From the NCBI RefSeq assembly GCF_030687895.1, contig NZ_CP117452.1, positions 4,704,501-4,768,500 of the forward strand: 64,000 nucleotides of DNA, written 5' to 3'. Below the pieces are notes generated by a model that was not told where the DNA came from, searched no databases, and saw nothing but the letters and a program-made list of their open reading frames with translations. Positions within the stretch are counted from its first letter, which is position 1, and the number at the start of each line of letters is the position of its first letter. This DNA is from Pseudomonas sp. FP198. GTDB lineage: Bacteria; Pseudomonadota; Gammaproteobacteria; Pseudomonadales; Pseudomonadaceae. Shown here piece after piece: positions 51,695 to 60,409 of the stretch. Both the position numbers and the translations under genes were made by a program.

Positions 51695-52789
51695 CTACGG
51701 TTTATGCGCCCGCGACAGGAATTCGTGGGATTGCATCTCCAGCAGGCGGCTGAGGGTCCGCTGGAATTCGAAGTTCAGGCGACCGCCGGTGTAGAGGTCC
51801 TTGAGCTCGACTTCAGCCGAGATGATCAGCTTCACGTTGCGGTCGTAGAATTCGTCGACCATGTTGATGAAACGGCGGGCGATGTCATCGGTGGTGACGC
51901 TCATCTGCTCGACGCCGCTGAGCAGCACGGCGTGGAAGATCTTGCCCAACTCGATGTAGTCGTTCTGGCTGCGGGGGCCGTCGCACAACTCACGGAAGTC
52001 GAACCAGGCCACGTCGTCGCAGGTGCGGATCGCACGGATTTCGCGGTTTTCGATGATCAGCACATCGTTTTCCACTGCCTGGGTGCATTCCGGCGTCAAG
52101 GCGCGGAAGCTCTTGCGCAGGCTTTCTTCAGCGGCGGCGTCCAGCGGGAAATGGAACAGCTCCGCTTGCTCGAGGTGACGCAGGCGATAGTCCACGCCGC
52201 TGTCGACATTGACGATTTCGGTGTGTTCCTTGATCAGCTTGATCGCCGGCAGGAAGCGCGCCCGCTGCAGACCGTCCTTGTACAGGCCGTCGGGGACGAT
52301 GTTCGAGGTGGCGACCAGGGTCACGCCGTTCTTGAACAGCTCTTCCATCAGCGTGCCAAGGATCATGGCGTCGGTGATGTCGGAAACGAAAAACTCATCG
52401 AAGCAGATCACCCGAGTCTCGGCGGCGAAGCGCTTGGCGATGAGGGTCAGCGGGTTCTTCTCGCCGCCCAGGGTCTTCATTTCTTCGTGCACGCGCTTCA
52501 TGAAGCGGTGAAAGTGCGTCCGGGTCTTTTCCTTGAAAGGCAGCGCTTCGAAGAAGGTGTCCACCAGGTAAGTCTTGCCACGGCCGACGCCACCCCAGAA
52601 GTACAGGCCCTTGACCGGTGTCTGGTCTTTTTTGCCGAACAGCTTGCCCAACAAGCCTGGCTTGTTGTTCGACGCGGCGACCAGGTCGTCGTACAGGCGC
52701 TGCAAATGCCGCACGGCCGTTTCCTGGGCTGCGTCGTGGAAGAATTCCGGGCGTTTCAGATCAGCTTGATATCGTTCTAGGGGCGTCAT
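51695..52789 (-). CDS. zapE: Cell division-associated ATPase ZapE (AFG1-like)
   Basis: ZapE, 364 residues, an AFG1-family P-loop ATPase that in E. coli joins the constricting Z ring. Walker A is GGVGRGKT at 66-73, Walker B is VICFDEFFVSD and the sensor region is TLVATSNIVPDGLY. I start at ATG 52789 (MTPLERYQADLKRPEF) over the Met five residues earlier. It is monocistronic on the minus strand. Confidence 0.93.
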   Translation of the reverse strand: MTPLERYQADLKRPEFFHDAAQETAVRHLQRLYDDLVAASNNKPGLLGKLFGKKDQTPVKGLYFWGGVGRGKTYLVDTFFEALPFKEKTRTHFHRFMKRVHEEMKTLGGEKNPLTLIAKRFAAETRVICFDEFFVSDITDAMILGTLMEELFKNGVTLVATSNIVPDGLYKDGLQRARFLPAIKLIKEHTEIVNVDSGVDYRLRHLEQAELFHFPLDAAAEESLRKSFRALTPECTQAVENDVLIIENREIRAIRTCDDVAWFDFRELCDGPRSQNDYIELGKIFHAVLLSGVEQMSVTTDDIARRFINMVDEFYDRNVKLIISAEVELKDLYTGGRLNFEFQRTLSRLLEMQSHEFLSRAHKP

Positions 52790-52849
52790 ATTCGTTAGCA
52801 AGGCAACAAAAACGGGCCGTCACTGTAGCGATGGCCCAGAGGAATGGCA

Positions 52850-52871
52850 ATCGGCCCTTATTCGGGCCGAT
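52850..52871 (-). terminator. Possible trpS terminator hairpin
   Basis: ATCGGCCC and GGGCCGAT form an eight-pair stem with a six-base loop about 20 bases after the trpS stop. The T-richness that follows is weak, so the call is tentative. Confidence 0.4.
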
Positions 52872-52889
52872 GGTCGGGAACGCCTTCAA

Positions 52890-54245
52890 TCAATCCTGGG
52901 CAGGCGTCAGTGCCACGCGCAACGCATCGATGGCCGCGTCTCGGGCGGTACTGTCGGCAAAGGCCGGGCTGTGGGCCACGCATTCGCCGTCGAGCCAGAC
53001 GCTGAAACTCAGTTCATCGCTGCGCACGTCCAAGGGCTGGCCAGATTGCAATTGCTTGGTCACCTGGCCAGCGGTCTTGCCGTCGGCGAAGTTGTTCGAA
53101 AGCAACAACTGCTCGCCATCGGCAGAAAGCAGGCGGAAGCGGAAACTGCCGTCATCGTCGCGGAAGCTGACGAAGCGCGCAGCCTTGGCCGCTTTCTTTT
53201 TGGTCTGCGTTGCCACTTGCACCTGGCTGACGAAAGACCGCAGGCCAACTGCCTCGCGCAGTTCATCGAGGAACGGCGTTGCTACGGCCCGGGCTTTTTT
53301 CGCGCCCAGTTGCAGGATGTCTTCAAGGTCCGCCGGGCGTTCGATCAACTGGTGGTACCGCTCGCGCGCTTCACCCAACTGGTCGTCGAGCAGTTGGAAC
53401 AGACGATTTTTCGCCTCGCCCCAACCCAGGCCTTGCAGCAGTTCGCTACGGAACGCGGCGCACTGCTCGGCACTGGCGAAGGCCTGGAACAGCGTGAACA
53501 GGTGTGAGTTGTCCGGGTCCTTGGCTTCGCCCGGCGCGCGCGAGTCGGTGACGATCCGCGAGATCGCGTCCTTCATGTCCTTGGCGCTGCTGAACAACGG
53601 AATGGTGTTGTCGTAGCTCTTGGACATCTTGCGGCCATCGAGGCCCGGCAACGTGGCGACGCTTTCCTCGATCAGCGCCTCGGGCATGGTGAAGAACTCC
53701 CTGCCCTTGCCGAACAGGTGGTTGAAGCGCTGACCGATGTCCCGCGCCATTTCCACGTGCTGGATCTGGTCGCGACCGACCGGCACCTTGTGGGCGTTGA
53801 ACATCAGGATGTCGGCCGCCATGAGGATCGGGTAACTGTAGAGGCCCATGGTGACGCCGGCGTCCGGGTCTTCGCCGGTCTCGACGTTCTTGTCCACCGA
53901 CGCCTTGTAGGCGTGGGCACGGTTGAGCAGGCCCTTGGCGGCGACGCAGGTCAGCAGCCAGGTCAGTTCCGGGATTTCAGGGATATCGGACTGCCGATAG
54001 AACGTCACGCGGTCAACATCCAGGCCACCGGCCAGCCAGGTCGCGGCGATTTCCAGGCGCGAGCGCTGGATGCGCAGCGGCTCATCACATTTGATCAGGG
54101 CGTGGTAATCGGCCAGGAAATAGAACGAATCGGCATTGCTTTCGCGGCTGGCGAGGATCGCCGGACGGATGGCGCCGGCGTAGTTGCCCAGGTGCGGGGT
54201 GCCGGTGGTGGTGATGCCGGTCAGGATACGGGTACGAGTCGTCAT
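52890..54245 (-). CDS. trpS: Tryptophanyl-tRNA synthetase with C-terminal extension
   Basis: TrpS, 451 residues, a class I aminoacyl-tRNA synthetase charging tRNA-Trp. The HIGH-type motif is TGTPHLGNY (14-22) and KMSKS is at 206-210. The catalytic and anticodon parts end near residue 340. A Lys-rich linker (TKKKAAKAA) leads to a further domain, 357-447, with two similar units: [20 protein letters not shown], then [19 protein letters not shown]. These look like the YegP/DUF1508 small beta fold. The E. coli enzyme (334 residues) lacks it; pseudomonad TrpS proteins are commonly this long. Confidence 0.94.
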   Translation of the reverse strand: MTTRTRILTGITTTGTPHLGNYAGAIRPAILASRESNADSFYFLADYHALIKCDEPLRIQRSRLEIAATWLAGGLDVDRVTFYRQSDIPEIPELTWLLTCVAAKGLLNRAHAYKASVDKNVETGEDPDAGVTMGLYSYPILMAADILMFNAHKVPVGRDQIQHVEMARDIGQRFNHLFGKGREFFTMPEALIEESVATLPGLDGRKMSKSYDNTIPLFSSAKDMKDAISRIVTDSRAPGEAKDPDNSHLFTLFQAFASAEQCAAFRSELLQGLGWGEAKNRLFQLLDDQLGEARERYHQLIERPADLEDILQLGAKKARAVATPFLDELREAVGLRSFVSQVQVATQTKKKAAKAARFVSFRDDDGSFRFRLLSADGEQLLLSNNFADGKTAGQVTKQLQSGQPLDVRSDELSFSVWLDGECVAHSPAFADSTARDAAIDALRVALTPAQD

Positions 54246-54269
54246 GGGTTATCGCTTGTCAGACTGCTG

Positions 54270-54899
54270 TCAATTCGAGAGGCGCGGCAGGAGCAGATCC
54301 TTGAGATCAGTCAGCTTGCCATGAAAAAAGTGTCCGCATTCTGCCACTTTCAGCAGCTCATGGGGGCGCTGGAGCGCGTCGGACCATGTGTAGACAAGTT
54401 GGGGATCGACCACTTCGTCGGTTTCCGGCTGGATCACGGTCAATTCGCCGCTGGTCGGCAGGGGCGCTTGTGCATCCAGGCGCATTACCGCCGGAGCAAC
54501 CATGAACAGGTGCTTGAGCGCCTGGCCTTGGGCTTCCAGGCGTCCGCCAAGGGTGGCGGCGACGAAGCCGCCGAAGGAAAAACCAAACAGGGTCAGGGGC
54601 AGCTGCGGGTATTTTTCCAGCAACCAGGCGGCCGCGGCCTGGGCATCGTCCACTTCGCCGGTGCCCATGTCATGGCTGCCGGCACTGGCGCCGACGCCGC
54701 GATAATTGAAACGCAACGTAACCAGGCCGGCGTCGCGGGCGGTGCGTTGCAGGGTCGAGACCACTTTGTTGAGCATGGTCCCGCCCTGTACCGGGTTGGG
54801 ATGGCAGATCAGCGCCAGGCCACGGGGCGCTTCGCTGTCCAGGTACAAGGCTTCCAGTTGGCCGACCGGGCCATCGATGACTACAGGGGTTTCGCGCAT
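54270..54899 (-). CDS. Alpha/beta hydrolase
   Basis: A 209-residue serine hydrolase of the short alpha/beta family. The oxyanion region is LICHPNPVQGGTMLNKVV and FNYRGVGAS. The nucleophile elbow is GFSFGG, a later Asp is in QPETDEVVDP and the His is in ECGHFFHGKL, so the triad is complete. I start at ATG 54899 (MRETPVVIDG), two residues after another Met. It is 24 bases upstream of trpS on the same strand and may be co-transcribed. The substrate is unknown. Confidence 0.85.
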   Translation of the reverse strand: MRETPVVIDGPVGQLEALYLDSEAPRGLALICHPNPVQGGTMLNKVVSTLQRTARDAGLVTLRFNYRGVGASAGSHDMGTGEVDDAQAAAAWLLEKYPQLPLTLFGFSFGGFVAATLGGRLEAQGQALKHLFMVAPAVMRLDAQAPLPTSGELTVIQPETDEVVDPQLVYTWSDALQRPHELLKVAECGHFFHGKLTDLKDLLLPRLSN

Positions 54900-55047
54900 A
54901 AGCAAGGGAAAGAACTCCGTGACCCCGAATAGGGTCGACTCGTCTAGCTAAAAGTCTGTGCCTGGCATGATTGCGATGTTCTTCGCGGTATACAGCGCAG
55001 GTCCGAGCCGTTAACGTAAAGCAAAGCCGTTTATAGAGGAAGGACTC

Positions 55048-55485
55048 GTGGAACACTCGCTCTTAGTTTGGCTGTTGCCGACTCTTGCCCTGGTTGCCGG
55101 TGTCGCCATTGGTTTCCTGATTGCCCGACTGCTGCCTAACGCGGTGCCCAACAGCACCCAACGTCAGCTCGACGACATCCAGGAACGTTTCGACAGTTAC
55201 CAGAATGAAGTGGTGACCCACTTCAACAGCACCGCTTCCCTGGTGAAAAAGCTCACCCAGAGCTACCAGGAAGTCCAGGATCATCTGTCCGAGGGCGCCA
55301 ACCGCCTGGCCCTGGACGAGCAGACGCGCCAGCGCCTGCTGGCTGCCCTGCAAGCCGACACGGCGCAGACGCCACGGGAGCGCCTGACCCCGCCGAAAGG
55401 GATCCAGGAACCGCCACGGGACTACGCCCCCAAGGCCCCGAATTCCCCGGGGATGCTGGATGAGCATTACGGTTTGAAGAAGTAA
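55048..55485 (+). CDS. YhcB/ZapG-family envelope and division protein
   Basis: A 145-residue protein of the DUF1043 family. A single N-terminal membrane segment (about 7-28) is followed by a cytosolic coiled coil (STQRQLDDIQERFDSYQNEV onward) and a Pro-rich, disordered C-terminus. E. coli YhcB (ZapG) affects cell shape, division and envelope balance. It starts at GTG 55048 behind AGAGGAAGG, and a strong terminator follows. Confidence 0.88.
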   Translation: MEHSLLVWLLPTLALVAGVAIGFLIARLLPNAVPNSTQRQLDDIQERFDSYQNEVVTHFNSTASLVKKLTQSYQEVQDHLSEGANRLALDEQTRQRLLAALQADTAQTPRERLTPPKGIQEPPRDYAPKAPNSPGMLDEHYGLKK

Positions 55486-55500
55486 TTTTCCAGCAACACC

Positions 55501-55541
55501 AAAAAGCCCGCCCGATCGCATGATCGGGCGGGCTTTTTATT
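55501..55541 (+). terminator. Terminator after the yhcB-type gene
   Basis: AAAAAGCCCGCCCGATC and GATCGGGCGGGCTTTTT form a long perfect stem around a four-base loop, with A and T tracts that would allow termination from both sides. Confidence 0.92.
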
Positions 55542-55615
55542 GCCTCAAAAATCTCCCTGTGAAGTTTCCCCTGTGGGAGCGAGGCATGCGCAGATGTGGC
55601 GTCCGCCAAAGCCTG

Positions 55616-55704
55616 TGTGGGAGCGAGCCTGCTCGCGAAGGCGCCGGCATATCCAACATCACCGGCTCAGGCAGACCGCTTTCGCGAGCAGGCTCGCTCC
55701 CACA
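55616..55704. repeat. REP pair with extra partial copy
   Basis: Inverted REPs at 55616-55639 and 55681-55704 lie between the yhcB-type gene and doeD. About 45 bases before, at 55571-55592, a broken copy (CTGTGGGAGCGAGGCATGCG) remains, evidence of an older insertion. Confidence 0.85.
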
Positions 55705-55755
55705 GTCTGGTCGTGGTGAATATCAATCCTGCGCCCACCGACAATCTTTTGTAGT

Positions 55756-57141
55756 TCAAGCCAACACCTCTTCCGCCACCTGGTCGACAGCCCCTTTGGT
55801 GATGTCGACGATCAGGTCGGCGTCTTCGCGGGTCAGGATCAGCGGCGGAGCGAAGCCCAGGATGTCGCCGTGGGGCATGGCGCGGGCGATCATGCCGCGT
55901 TCCAGGCAGGCGGCCGAGACCTTGGGGCCGACCTTGAGTGTCGGGTCGAACGCCGTACGCTGTTCACGATCGGCCATGAACTCCACCGCCGCCAGCATGC
56001 CGTCACCGCGCACTTCGCCCACCAGCGGATGGCCTTCGAGGGTTTCGCGCAAACGACGGTTGAGGTAACCACCGACGTCTTCGGCGTTGGCCATGAGGTT
56101 TTCCCTTTCGAGGATATCCAGGTTGGCCAGGGCCGCCGCCGCGCAGATCGGGTGTCCGGAGTAAGTCCAGCCATGGCCCATCGCACCTTCGACCTGGGAG
56201 GCTTTTTCGATCACGCTCCAGACCTTTTCACCGATGATCACCGCCGACAACGGCGCGTAGGCGCTCGTCAGTCCCTTGGCAGTGGTGATCAGGTCCGGCT
56301 GCATGCCATAGCGCTGGCAGCCCATCTTCGAACCCAGGCGACCAAACGCGCAGACCACCTCATCGGCGATCAACAGCACGTCGTATTTGTTCAGCACGGC
56401 CTGGATCGCAGCCCAATAACCGGCGGGCGGAACGATGATGCCACCGGTGCCCATCACCGGTTCGCCGATGAACGCCGCCACCGTGTCCGGGCCCTCGGCG
56501 AGAATCATTTTCTCCAGCTCATCGGCGCAATAGCGCACGAAGGCCGCTTCGTCCATGCCCACCGGGGCCTTGCGATACCAGTGTGGGCAGACGGTGTGCT
56601 TGACCCCCTCCGCCGGCAGGTCGAAGTGCTGGTGAAACGCCGGGAGCCCGGTCAGGCTGCCGGTCATGATGCCCGAGCCGTGGTAGCCACGGTCCCGTGA
56701 AATGATTTTCTTCTTCCGGGGCCGGCCCAGCACGTTGTTGTAGTAACGCACCAGTTTGATCTGGGTTTCGTTGGCGTCGGAGCCGGACAACCCGTAATAA
56801 ACCTTCTTCATCCCTTCCGGCGCCCAGTCCATGATGCGGCTGGACAGCTCGATGATCGCCTCGCTCGAATGGCCGACGTAGGTGTGGTAGTAGGCCAGTT
56901 CCTTGGCCTGCTTGTAGATGGCGTCAGCCACCTCGGTACGCCCGTAGCCGATGTTCACGCAGTACAGGCCAGCAAAGGCGTCGATGAACTCACGCCCTTC
57001 GTGATCGCGAATGCGGATGCCCGACGCGCTCTTGATGATCCGTCCCTTGAGCGCGCCGCTGGCGTGGTCATGGGCATGGGTCGACGGGTGCATGAAATGC
57101 GCGCGGTCTTGTTCGAACAGCGTGTTGAGTTCTTGGCTCAT
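55756..57141 (-). CDS. doeD: Diaminobutyrate aminotransferase DoeD (class III)
   Basis: A 461-residue class III PLP aminotransferase. Lys289 in TTAKGLTS binds PLP and Asp260 in LLIADEV holds the pyridine nitrogen; GLSGSDANETQIKL is the phosphate region. Family members act on omega-amino acids. In ectoine-degrading clusters the DoeD protein moves the 4-amino group of diaminobutyrate to give aspartate semialdehyde. I start at ATG 57141, overlapping the doeC stop by four bases. The specific name rests on the neighbours (doeC, doeX, doeA, doeB); a beta-alanine or GABA aminotransferase could not be excluded by sequence alone. Confidence 0.82.
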   Translation of the reverse strand: MSQELNTLFEQDRAHFMHPSTHAHDHASGALKGRIIKSASGIRIRDHEGREFIDAFAGLYCVNIGYGRTEVADAIYKQAKELAYYHTYVGHSSEAIIELSSRIMDWAPEGMKKVYYGLSGSDANETQIKLVRYYNNVLGRPRKKKIISRDRGYHGSGIMTGSLTGLPAFHQHFDLPAEGVKHTVCPHWYRKAPVGMDEAAFVRYCADELEKMILAEGPDTVAAFIGEPVMGTGGIIVPPAGYWAAIQAVLNKYDVLLIADEVVCAFGRLGSKMGCQRYGMQPDLITTAKGLTSAYAPLSAVIIGEKVWSVIEKASQVEGAMGHGWTYSGHPICAAAALANLDILERENLMANAEDVGGYLNRRLRETLEGHPLVGEVRGDGMLAAVEFMADREQRTAFDPTLKVGPKVSAACLERGMIARAMPHGDILGFAPPLILTREDADLIVDITKGAVDQVAEEVLA

Positions 57142-58625
57142 GCGGACTCTCCTGGGAACTGGCCTTGATGGTGCAGGCAAAAGTATTTGGTTTCGACAAA
57201 GGGCTCGAAGCCCTCGGTGCCGCCTTCGCGGCCGAGGCCGGAGGCTTTCATGCCGCCGAAGGGAATCGGATGACCGGTGAACTTGACGCCGTTGACGGCG
57301 ACCATGGCGTGGTCGAGACGACGCATCAGTGGGTAAATGACATCCAGGCGATTGGAGCAAATATAGGCGGCCAGTCCGTATTCGGTGTCATTGGCCAGTT
57401 CGATGGCATCGTCCAAGGTGTCGAACGGCATCACCCCGGCGATGGGCGCGAAGTTCTCTTCACGGTAGATGCGCATCTTCGGCGTGACGTCGGCCAGCAC
57501 GGTCGGTTGATAGAACAACCCGCCCAGAGCATGAGCCTCGCCACCGGCCAGGCGTTGGGCGCCAAGGGCCAGGGCGTCGGCGACGCGGTCGGCGGTCGCA
57601 TCGAGCGCCGCCTGGTGCATCAACGGCCCGACATCCACCGCCTGTTCCTGTTGATCAACCATTGCCGGCCCGACCCGCAAGGCACGCACCGCGGCGGCGA
57701 AACGACTGAGAAACGCCTGATACACCGGGCGCTGCACCAGGATCCGGTTGGCCGCGCAGCAATCCTGACCCGAGGTCTGGAATTTCGCCTCGACAGCGAC
57801 TTTGACTGCCAAGGCCAGATCGGCATCCGCGCAGACAATGAACGGCGCATTGCCGCCCAGTTCCAGGGCGACTTTTTTCACGTCATGGGCCGCTGCTTGC
57901 AGCACCAGTTTGCCGACCCGGGTCGAGCCGGTGAAACTCACCGAACGCACGCGGCGGTCCTTGACCAGGGTCTCCATGGTCATCTGCGGCTCGCCCAATA
58001 CCACGTTGAAGACGCCGGCAGGAAAGCCTGCCTCCTCGGCCAGTTGCGCCAGGGCCAACGCCGAGTAAGGCGTTTCATGGGCCGGCTTGACCACCACGGT
58101 GCATCCGGCGGCCAGCGCGGCGGCAGCTTTGCGGGTAATCATCGCCGAGGGGAAGTTCCAGGGTGTGAGCAGCGCGCAGACGCCCACTGGTTCCTTGACC
58201 GTGCCCAAATGAGCGTTCGGGATATGGCTGGGAATGTTCTGGCCATAGAGGCGCCGGGCCTCCTCGGCGAACCATGGGATGAAACTTGCGGCATAGGCGA
58301 TTTCGCCACGGGACTCGGCCAGCGGCTTGCCCTGCTCCAGGCTGAGGATTCGCGCGAGGTCTTCGCTGTGTTCGCTGATCAACGCCGCCCAGCGCCGCAA
58401 TATCGCGCCGCGAGTCTCCAGGCTCTGCTCGCGCCATGCGGGAAACGCGCGATGCGCCGCGTCCACTGCCGCGACGATCTGAGGTTGATCGAGCATCGGC
58501 ACATGGCCGATAACCGTACGGGTGGCAGGGTTTTGCACCGCGATGCTCTGGCCGCTGTCGCTGTGGACCCAATGGCCATCGATGTAGCAAAGCGCTTTGA
58601 ACAGCAGCGGGTTTTGATAAGGCAT
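57138..58625 (-). CDS. doeC: Aspartate-semialdehyde dehydrogenase DoeC (GabD-like)
   Basis: A 495-residue NAD(P)-dependent aldehyde dehydrogenase of the succinate-semialdehyde group. The catalytic residues are Glu255 in LELGGNAPF and Cys289 in SGQDCCAANR, with the cofactor block TPWNFPSAMITRK and FTGSTRVGK. In the ectoine pathway DoeC oxidises L-aspartate beta-semialdehyde to aspartate. I start at ATG 58625 (MPYQNPLLFKALCYIDG). It overlaps doeD. As a lone gene it would be called gabD; the cluster argues for doeC. Confidence 0.82.
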   Translation of the reverse strand: MPYQNPLLFKALCYIDGHWVHSDSGQSIAVQNPATRTVIGHVPMLDQPQIVAAVDAAHRAFPAWREQSLETRGAILRRWAALISEHSEDLARILSLEQGKPLAESRGEIAYAASFIPWFAEEARRLYGQNIPSHIPNAHLGTVKEPVGVCALLTPWNFPSAMITRKAAAALAAGCTVVVKPAHETPYSALALAQLAEEAGFPAGVFNVVLGEPQMTMETLVKDRRVRSVSFTGSTRVGKLVLQAAAHDVKKVALELGGNAPFIVCADADLALAVKVAVEAKFQTSGQDCCAANRILVQRPVYQAFLSRFAAAVRALRVGPAMVDQQEQAVDVGPLMHQAALDATADRVADALALGAQRLAGGEAHALGGLFYQPTVLADVTPKMRIYREENFAPIAGVMPFDTLDDAIELANDTEYGLAAYICSNRLDVIYPLMRRLDHAMVAVNGVKFTGHPIPFGGMKASGLGREGGTEGFEPFVETKYFCLHHQGQFPGESA

Positions 58626-58755
58626 GACGTTCACTCCAGACCGTTTGCGTGAATCCATGCTAGGGCTGCCGCGCTTCTGTTATCGGCTGTTTGCACGGGC
58701 TCGGACCTTGGTTTTTTTCTGGAAATACCCTGCCGGAAAATGTTTTCTGCGGTGT

Positions 58756-59235
58756 TCAGGATGACGGCGTGAGCTCCGCCGGCAAGGCGCCAACGGTCTT
58801 GATGGTCTTGGTGACGATGTAGGTGAAGTAGCGTTCGATGCCGAGGTCTTCAAGCAACAGTTGATCAACGAAGCGCTGATACGAATCGACGTCTGGCGCC
58901 TGGATCATCGCCAGGTAATCCACACCGCCGCCGGTGGCGTAGCAGAACACCACTTCGGGCGCGGCGAGCAGGCGTTGCTCGAAACGGCGCATGTCCTGGG
59001 CGGTGTGCCGGGCCAGGGTGATTTCCACCAGCACCTGCTGGCGCTTGAACACCGCGCCCCAGTCGATCTGCGCCCGGTAGCCGATGATCAGCCCCGCCGC
59101 CTCCAGTTTGCGCACCCGTTCCCAGGCCGGAGTCACCGACAGGTTGATCGCCTCGGCGAGGCTCGACTTGGTGATCCGCCCATCCTCGGCGAGGATTTGC
59201 AGGATCTTCAGGTCGTAGCGATCGAGCTTGTGCAT
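58756..59235 (-). CDS. doeX: Lrp/AsnC-family regulator DoeX
   Basis: A 159-residue Lrp/AsnC regulator. The N-terminal helix-turn-helix (MHKLDRYDLKILQILAEDGR to LAEAINLSVTPAWERVRKLE) is followed by the RAM ligand domain (about 70-145, VFCYATGGGVDYLAMIQAPD). The Halomonas doe cluster includes a homologous AsnC-type regulator, DoeX. This gene lies between doeB and doeC, on the same strand. It would respond to an amino-acid-like pathway intermediate. A REP element separates it from doeB. Confidence 0.85.
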   Translation of the reverse strand: MHKLDRYDLKILQILAEDGRITKSSLAEAINLSVTPAWERVRKLEAAGLIIGYRAQIDWGAVFKRQQVLVEITLARHTAQDMRRFEQRLLAAPEVVFCYATGGGVDYLAMIQAPDVDSYQRFVDQLLLEDLGIERYFTYIVTKTIKTVGALPAELTPSS

Positions 59236-59275
59236 GGGCCGGGCTCTCCAGAGAATTCAGACATCACACCGCCCC

Positions 59276-59390
59276 TGTGGCGAGGGAGCTTGCTCCCGCT
59301 GGGCCGCGCAGCGGCCCCATTTCAGCTCCGCGATAGCCCAGGCCAAAAAGCGACGACTGCTTCGCAGCCGAGCGGGAGCAAGTGGGTGTG
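59276..59390. repeat. REP element, GGGAGCAAGCTCCC family
   Basis: TGGCGAGGGAGCTTGCTCCCGC at about 59276-59297 faces a truncated inverted partner ending GCGGGAGCAAG at about 59383. The core holds GGGCCGCGCAGCGGCCC. It fills most of the doeB-doeX gap and could attenuate read-through. Confidence 0.75.
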
Positions 59391-59404
59391 TCAGTTGAGG
59401 GGTA

Positions 59405-60406
59405 TCAAGCCAACACATCCGCGATCACCACCAGCGTATCGCCACACTGCACCAGCCCGGGAAAGTGCCGGGCCGCCAGCAGGCCGCTGCGGGCGGCGCG
59501 GTATTCAACCGGGGCGACGCCGCTGCGGGTGGTGTCATGAATGCGCGCCACCACCTCGCCCCGGATGACGTTTTCACCGAGGTCGCGGCACATTTCCAGC
59601 AAGCCGTTGTGCTCGCTGGCGATGAAGCAACTGGCGTCCGGCATGTCGAGCACCAACGAGGGCTGCAGCTCGATCGAGCCCCGCAAAATGCCCGCGTGGA
59701 TCAGCAGGTTGCGCACCCCACGCTCGGCAATCGCCACGCTGCGAGCCGTGGAAGAACCACCGCCGCCCAGCTCGGTGGTGACGAACACCTTGCCCTGGGA
59801 TTCGGCCGCCGTGTCGTACATCGACCCGGCATCCAGCTCCAGCATGCGCATGCAATACGGCGCGTTGAACGCCAGCATCGCGGCCTCGCAGCGCGCCTGT
59901 TGCTGTTTGTCCGGCAATACGTGGCAGGCGGCGAACGGCAGGAAATCCAGGGTCCGCCCACCGGAATGGATGTCCAGGACAATGTCGGCCAAGGGCAGCA
60001 GAGTGCGGTTGAAATAGTCGGCGATTTTCTCGGTGACCGTGCCGTCGGGCCTACCGGGAAAACTGCGATTGAGGTTGCCCTTGTCGATCGGCGAAGTCCG
60101 GCGCCCGGCATGGAAGGCCGGGGTGTTCATGAACGGCACGATGATCACCCGCCCGCTGACCTCTTCGGCGGTCAGCTGCTGGGCCAGCTTGCTCAGCGCC
60201 ACCGGGCCTTCGTATTCATCGCCGTGGTTGCCACCGCTGAGCAGCGCGGTCGGGCCGCTGCCGCGCTGGATCACGGTGATGGGGATCATCACCGCGCCCC
60301 AGGCCGAATCGTCCCGCGAATACGGCAGCTTGAGAAAACCGTGCTGCACGCCTTCGCGGCTGAAGTCGACCGTGGCGCTGATGGGATTGCTGGGCAATTC
60401 GCGCAT
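59405..60406 (-). CDS. doeB: N-alpha-acetyl-L-2,4-diaminobutyrate deacetylase DoeB
   Basis: A 333-residue zinc deacylase of the succinylglutamate desuccinylase/aspartoacylase family. The zinc ligands are His61 and Glu64 in GGNHGDEYEG and His147 in DIHSGG. An Arg-rich substrate stretch is NRSFPGRPDG. DoeB (EutE) removes the acetyl group of N-alpha-acetyl-diaminobutyrate, the product of DoeA. The start follows the doeA stop by three bases, so the two are translated together. Confidence 0.9.
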   Translation of the reverse strand: MRELPSNPISATVDFSREGVQHGFLKLPYSRDDSAWGAVMIPITVIQRGSGPTALLSGGNHGDEYEGPVALSKLAQQLTAEEVSGRVIIVPFMNTPAFHAGRRTSPIDKGNLNRSFPGRPDGTVTEKIADYFNRTLLPLADIVLDIHSGGRTLDFLPFAACHVLPDKQQQARCEAAMLAFNAPYCMRMLELDAGSMYDTAAESQGKVFVTTELGGGGSSTARSVAIAERGVRNLLIHAGILRGSIELQPSLVLDMPDASCFIASEHNGLLEMCRDLGENVIRGEVVARIHDTTRSGVAPVEYRAARSGLLAARHFPGLVQCGDTLVVIADVLA

Positions 60407-60409
60407 GGC

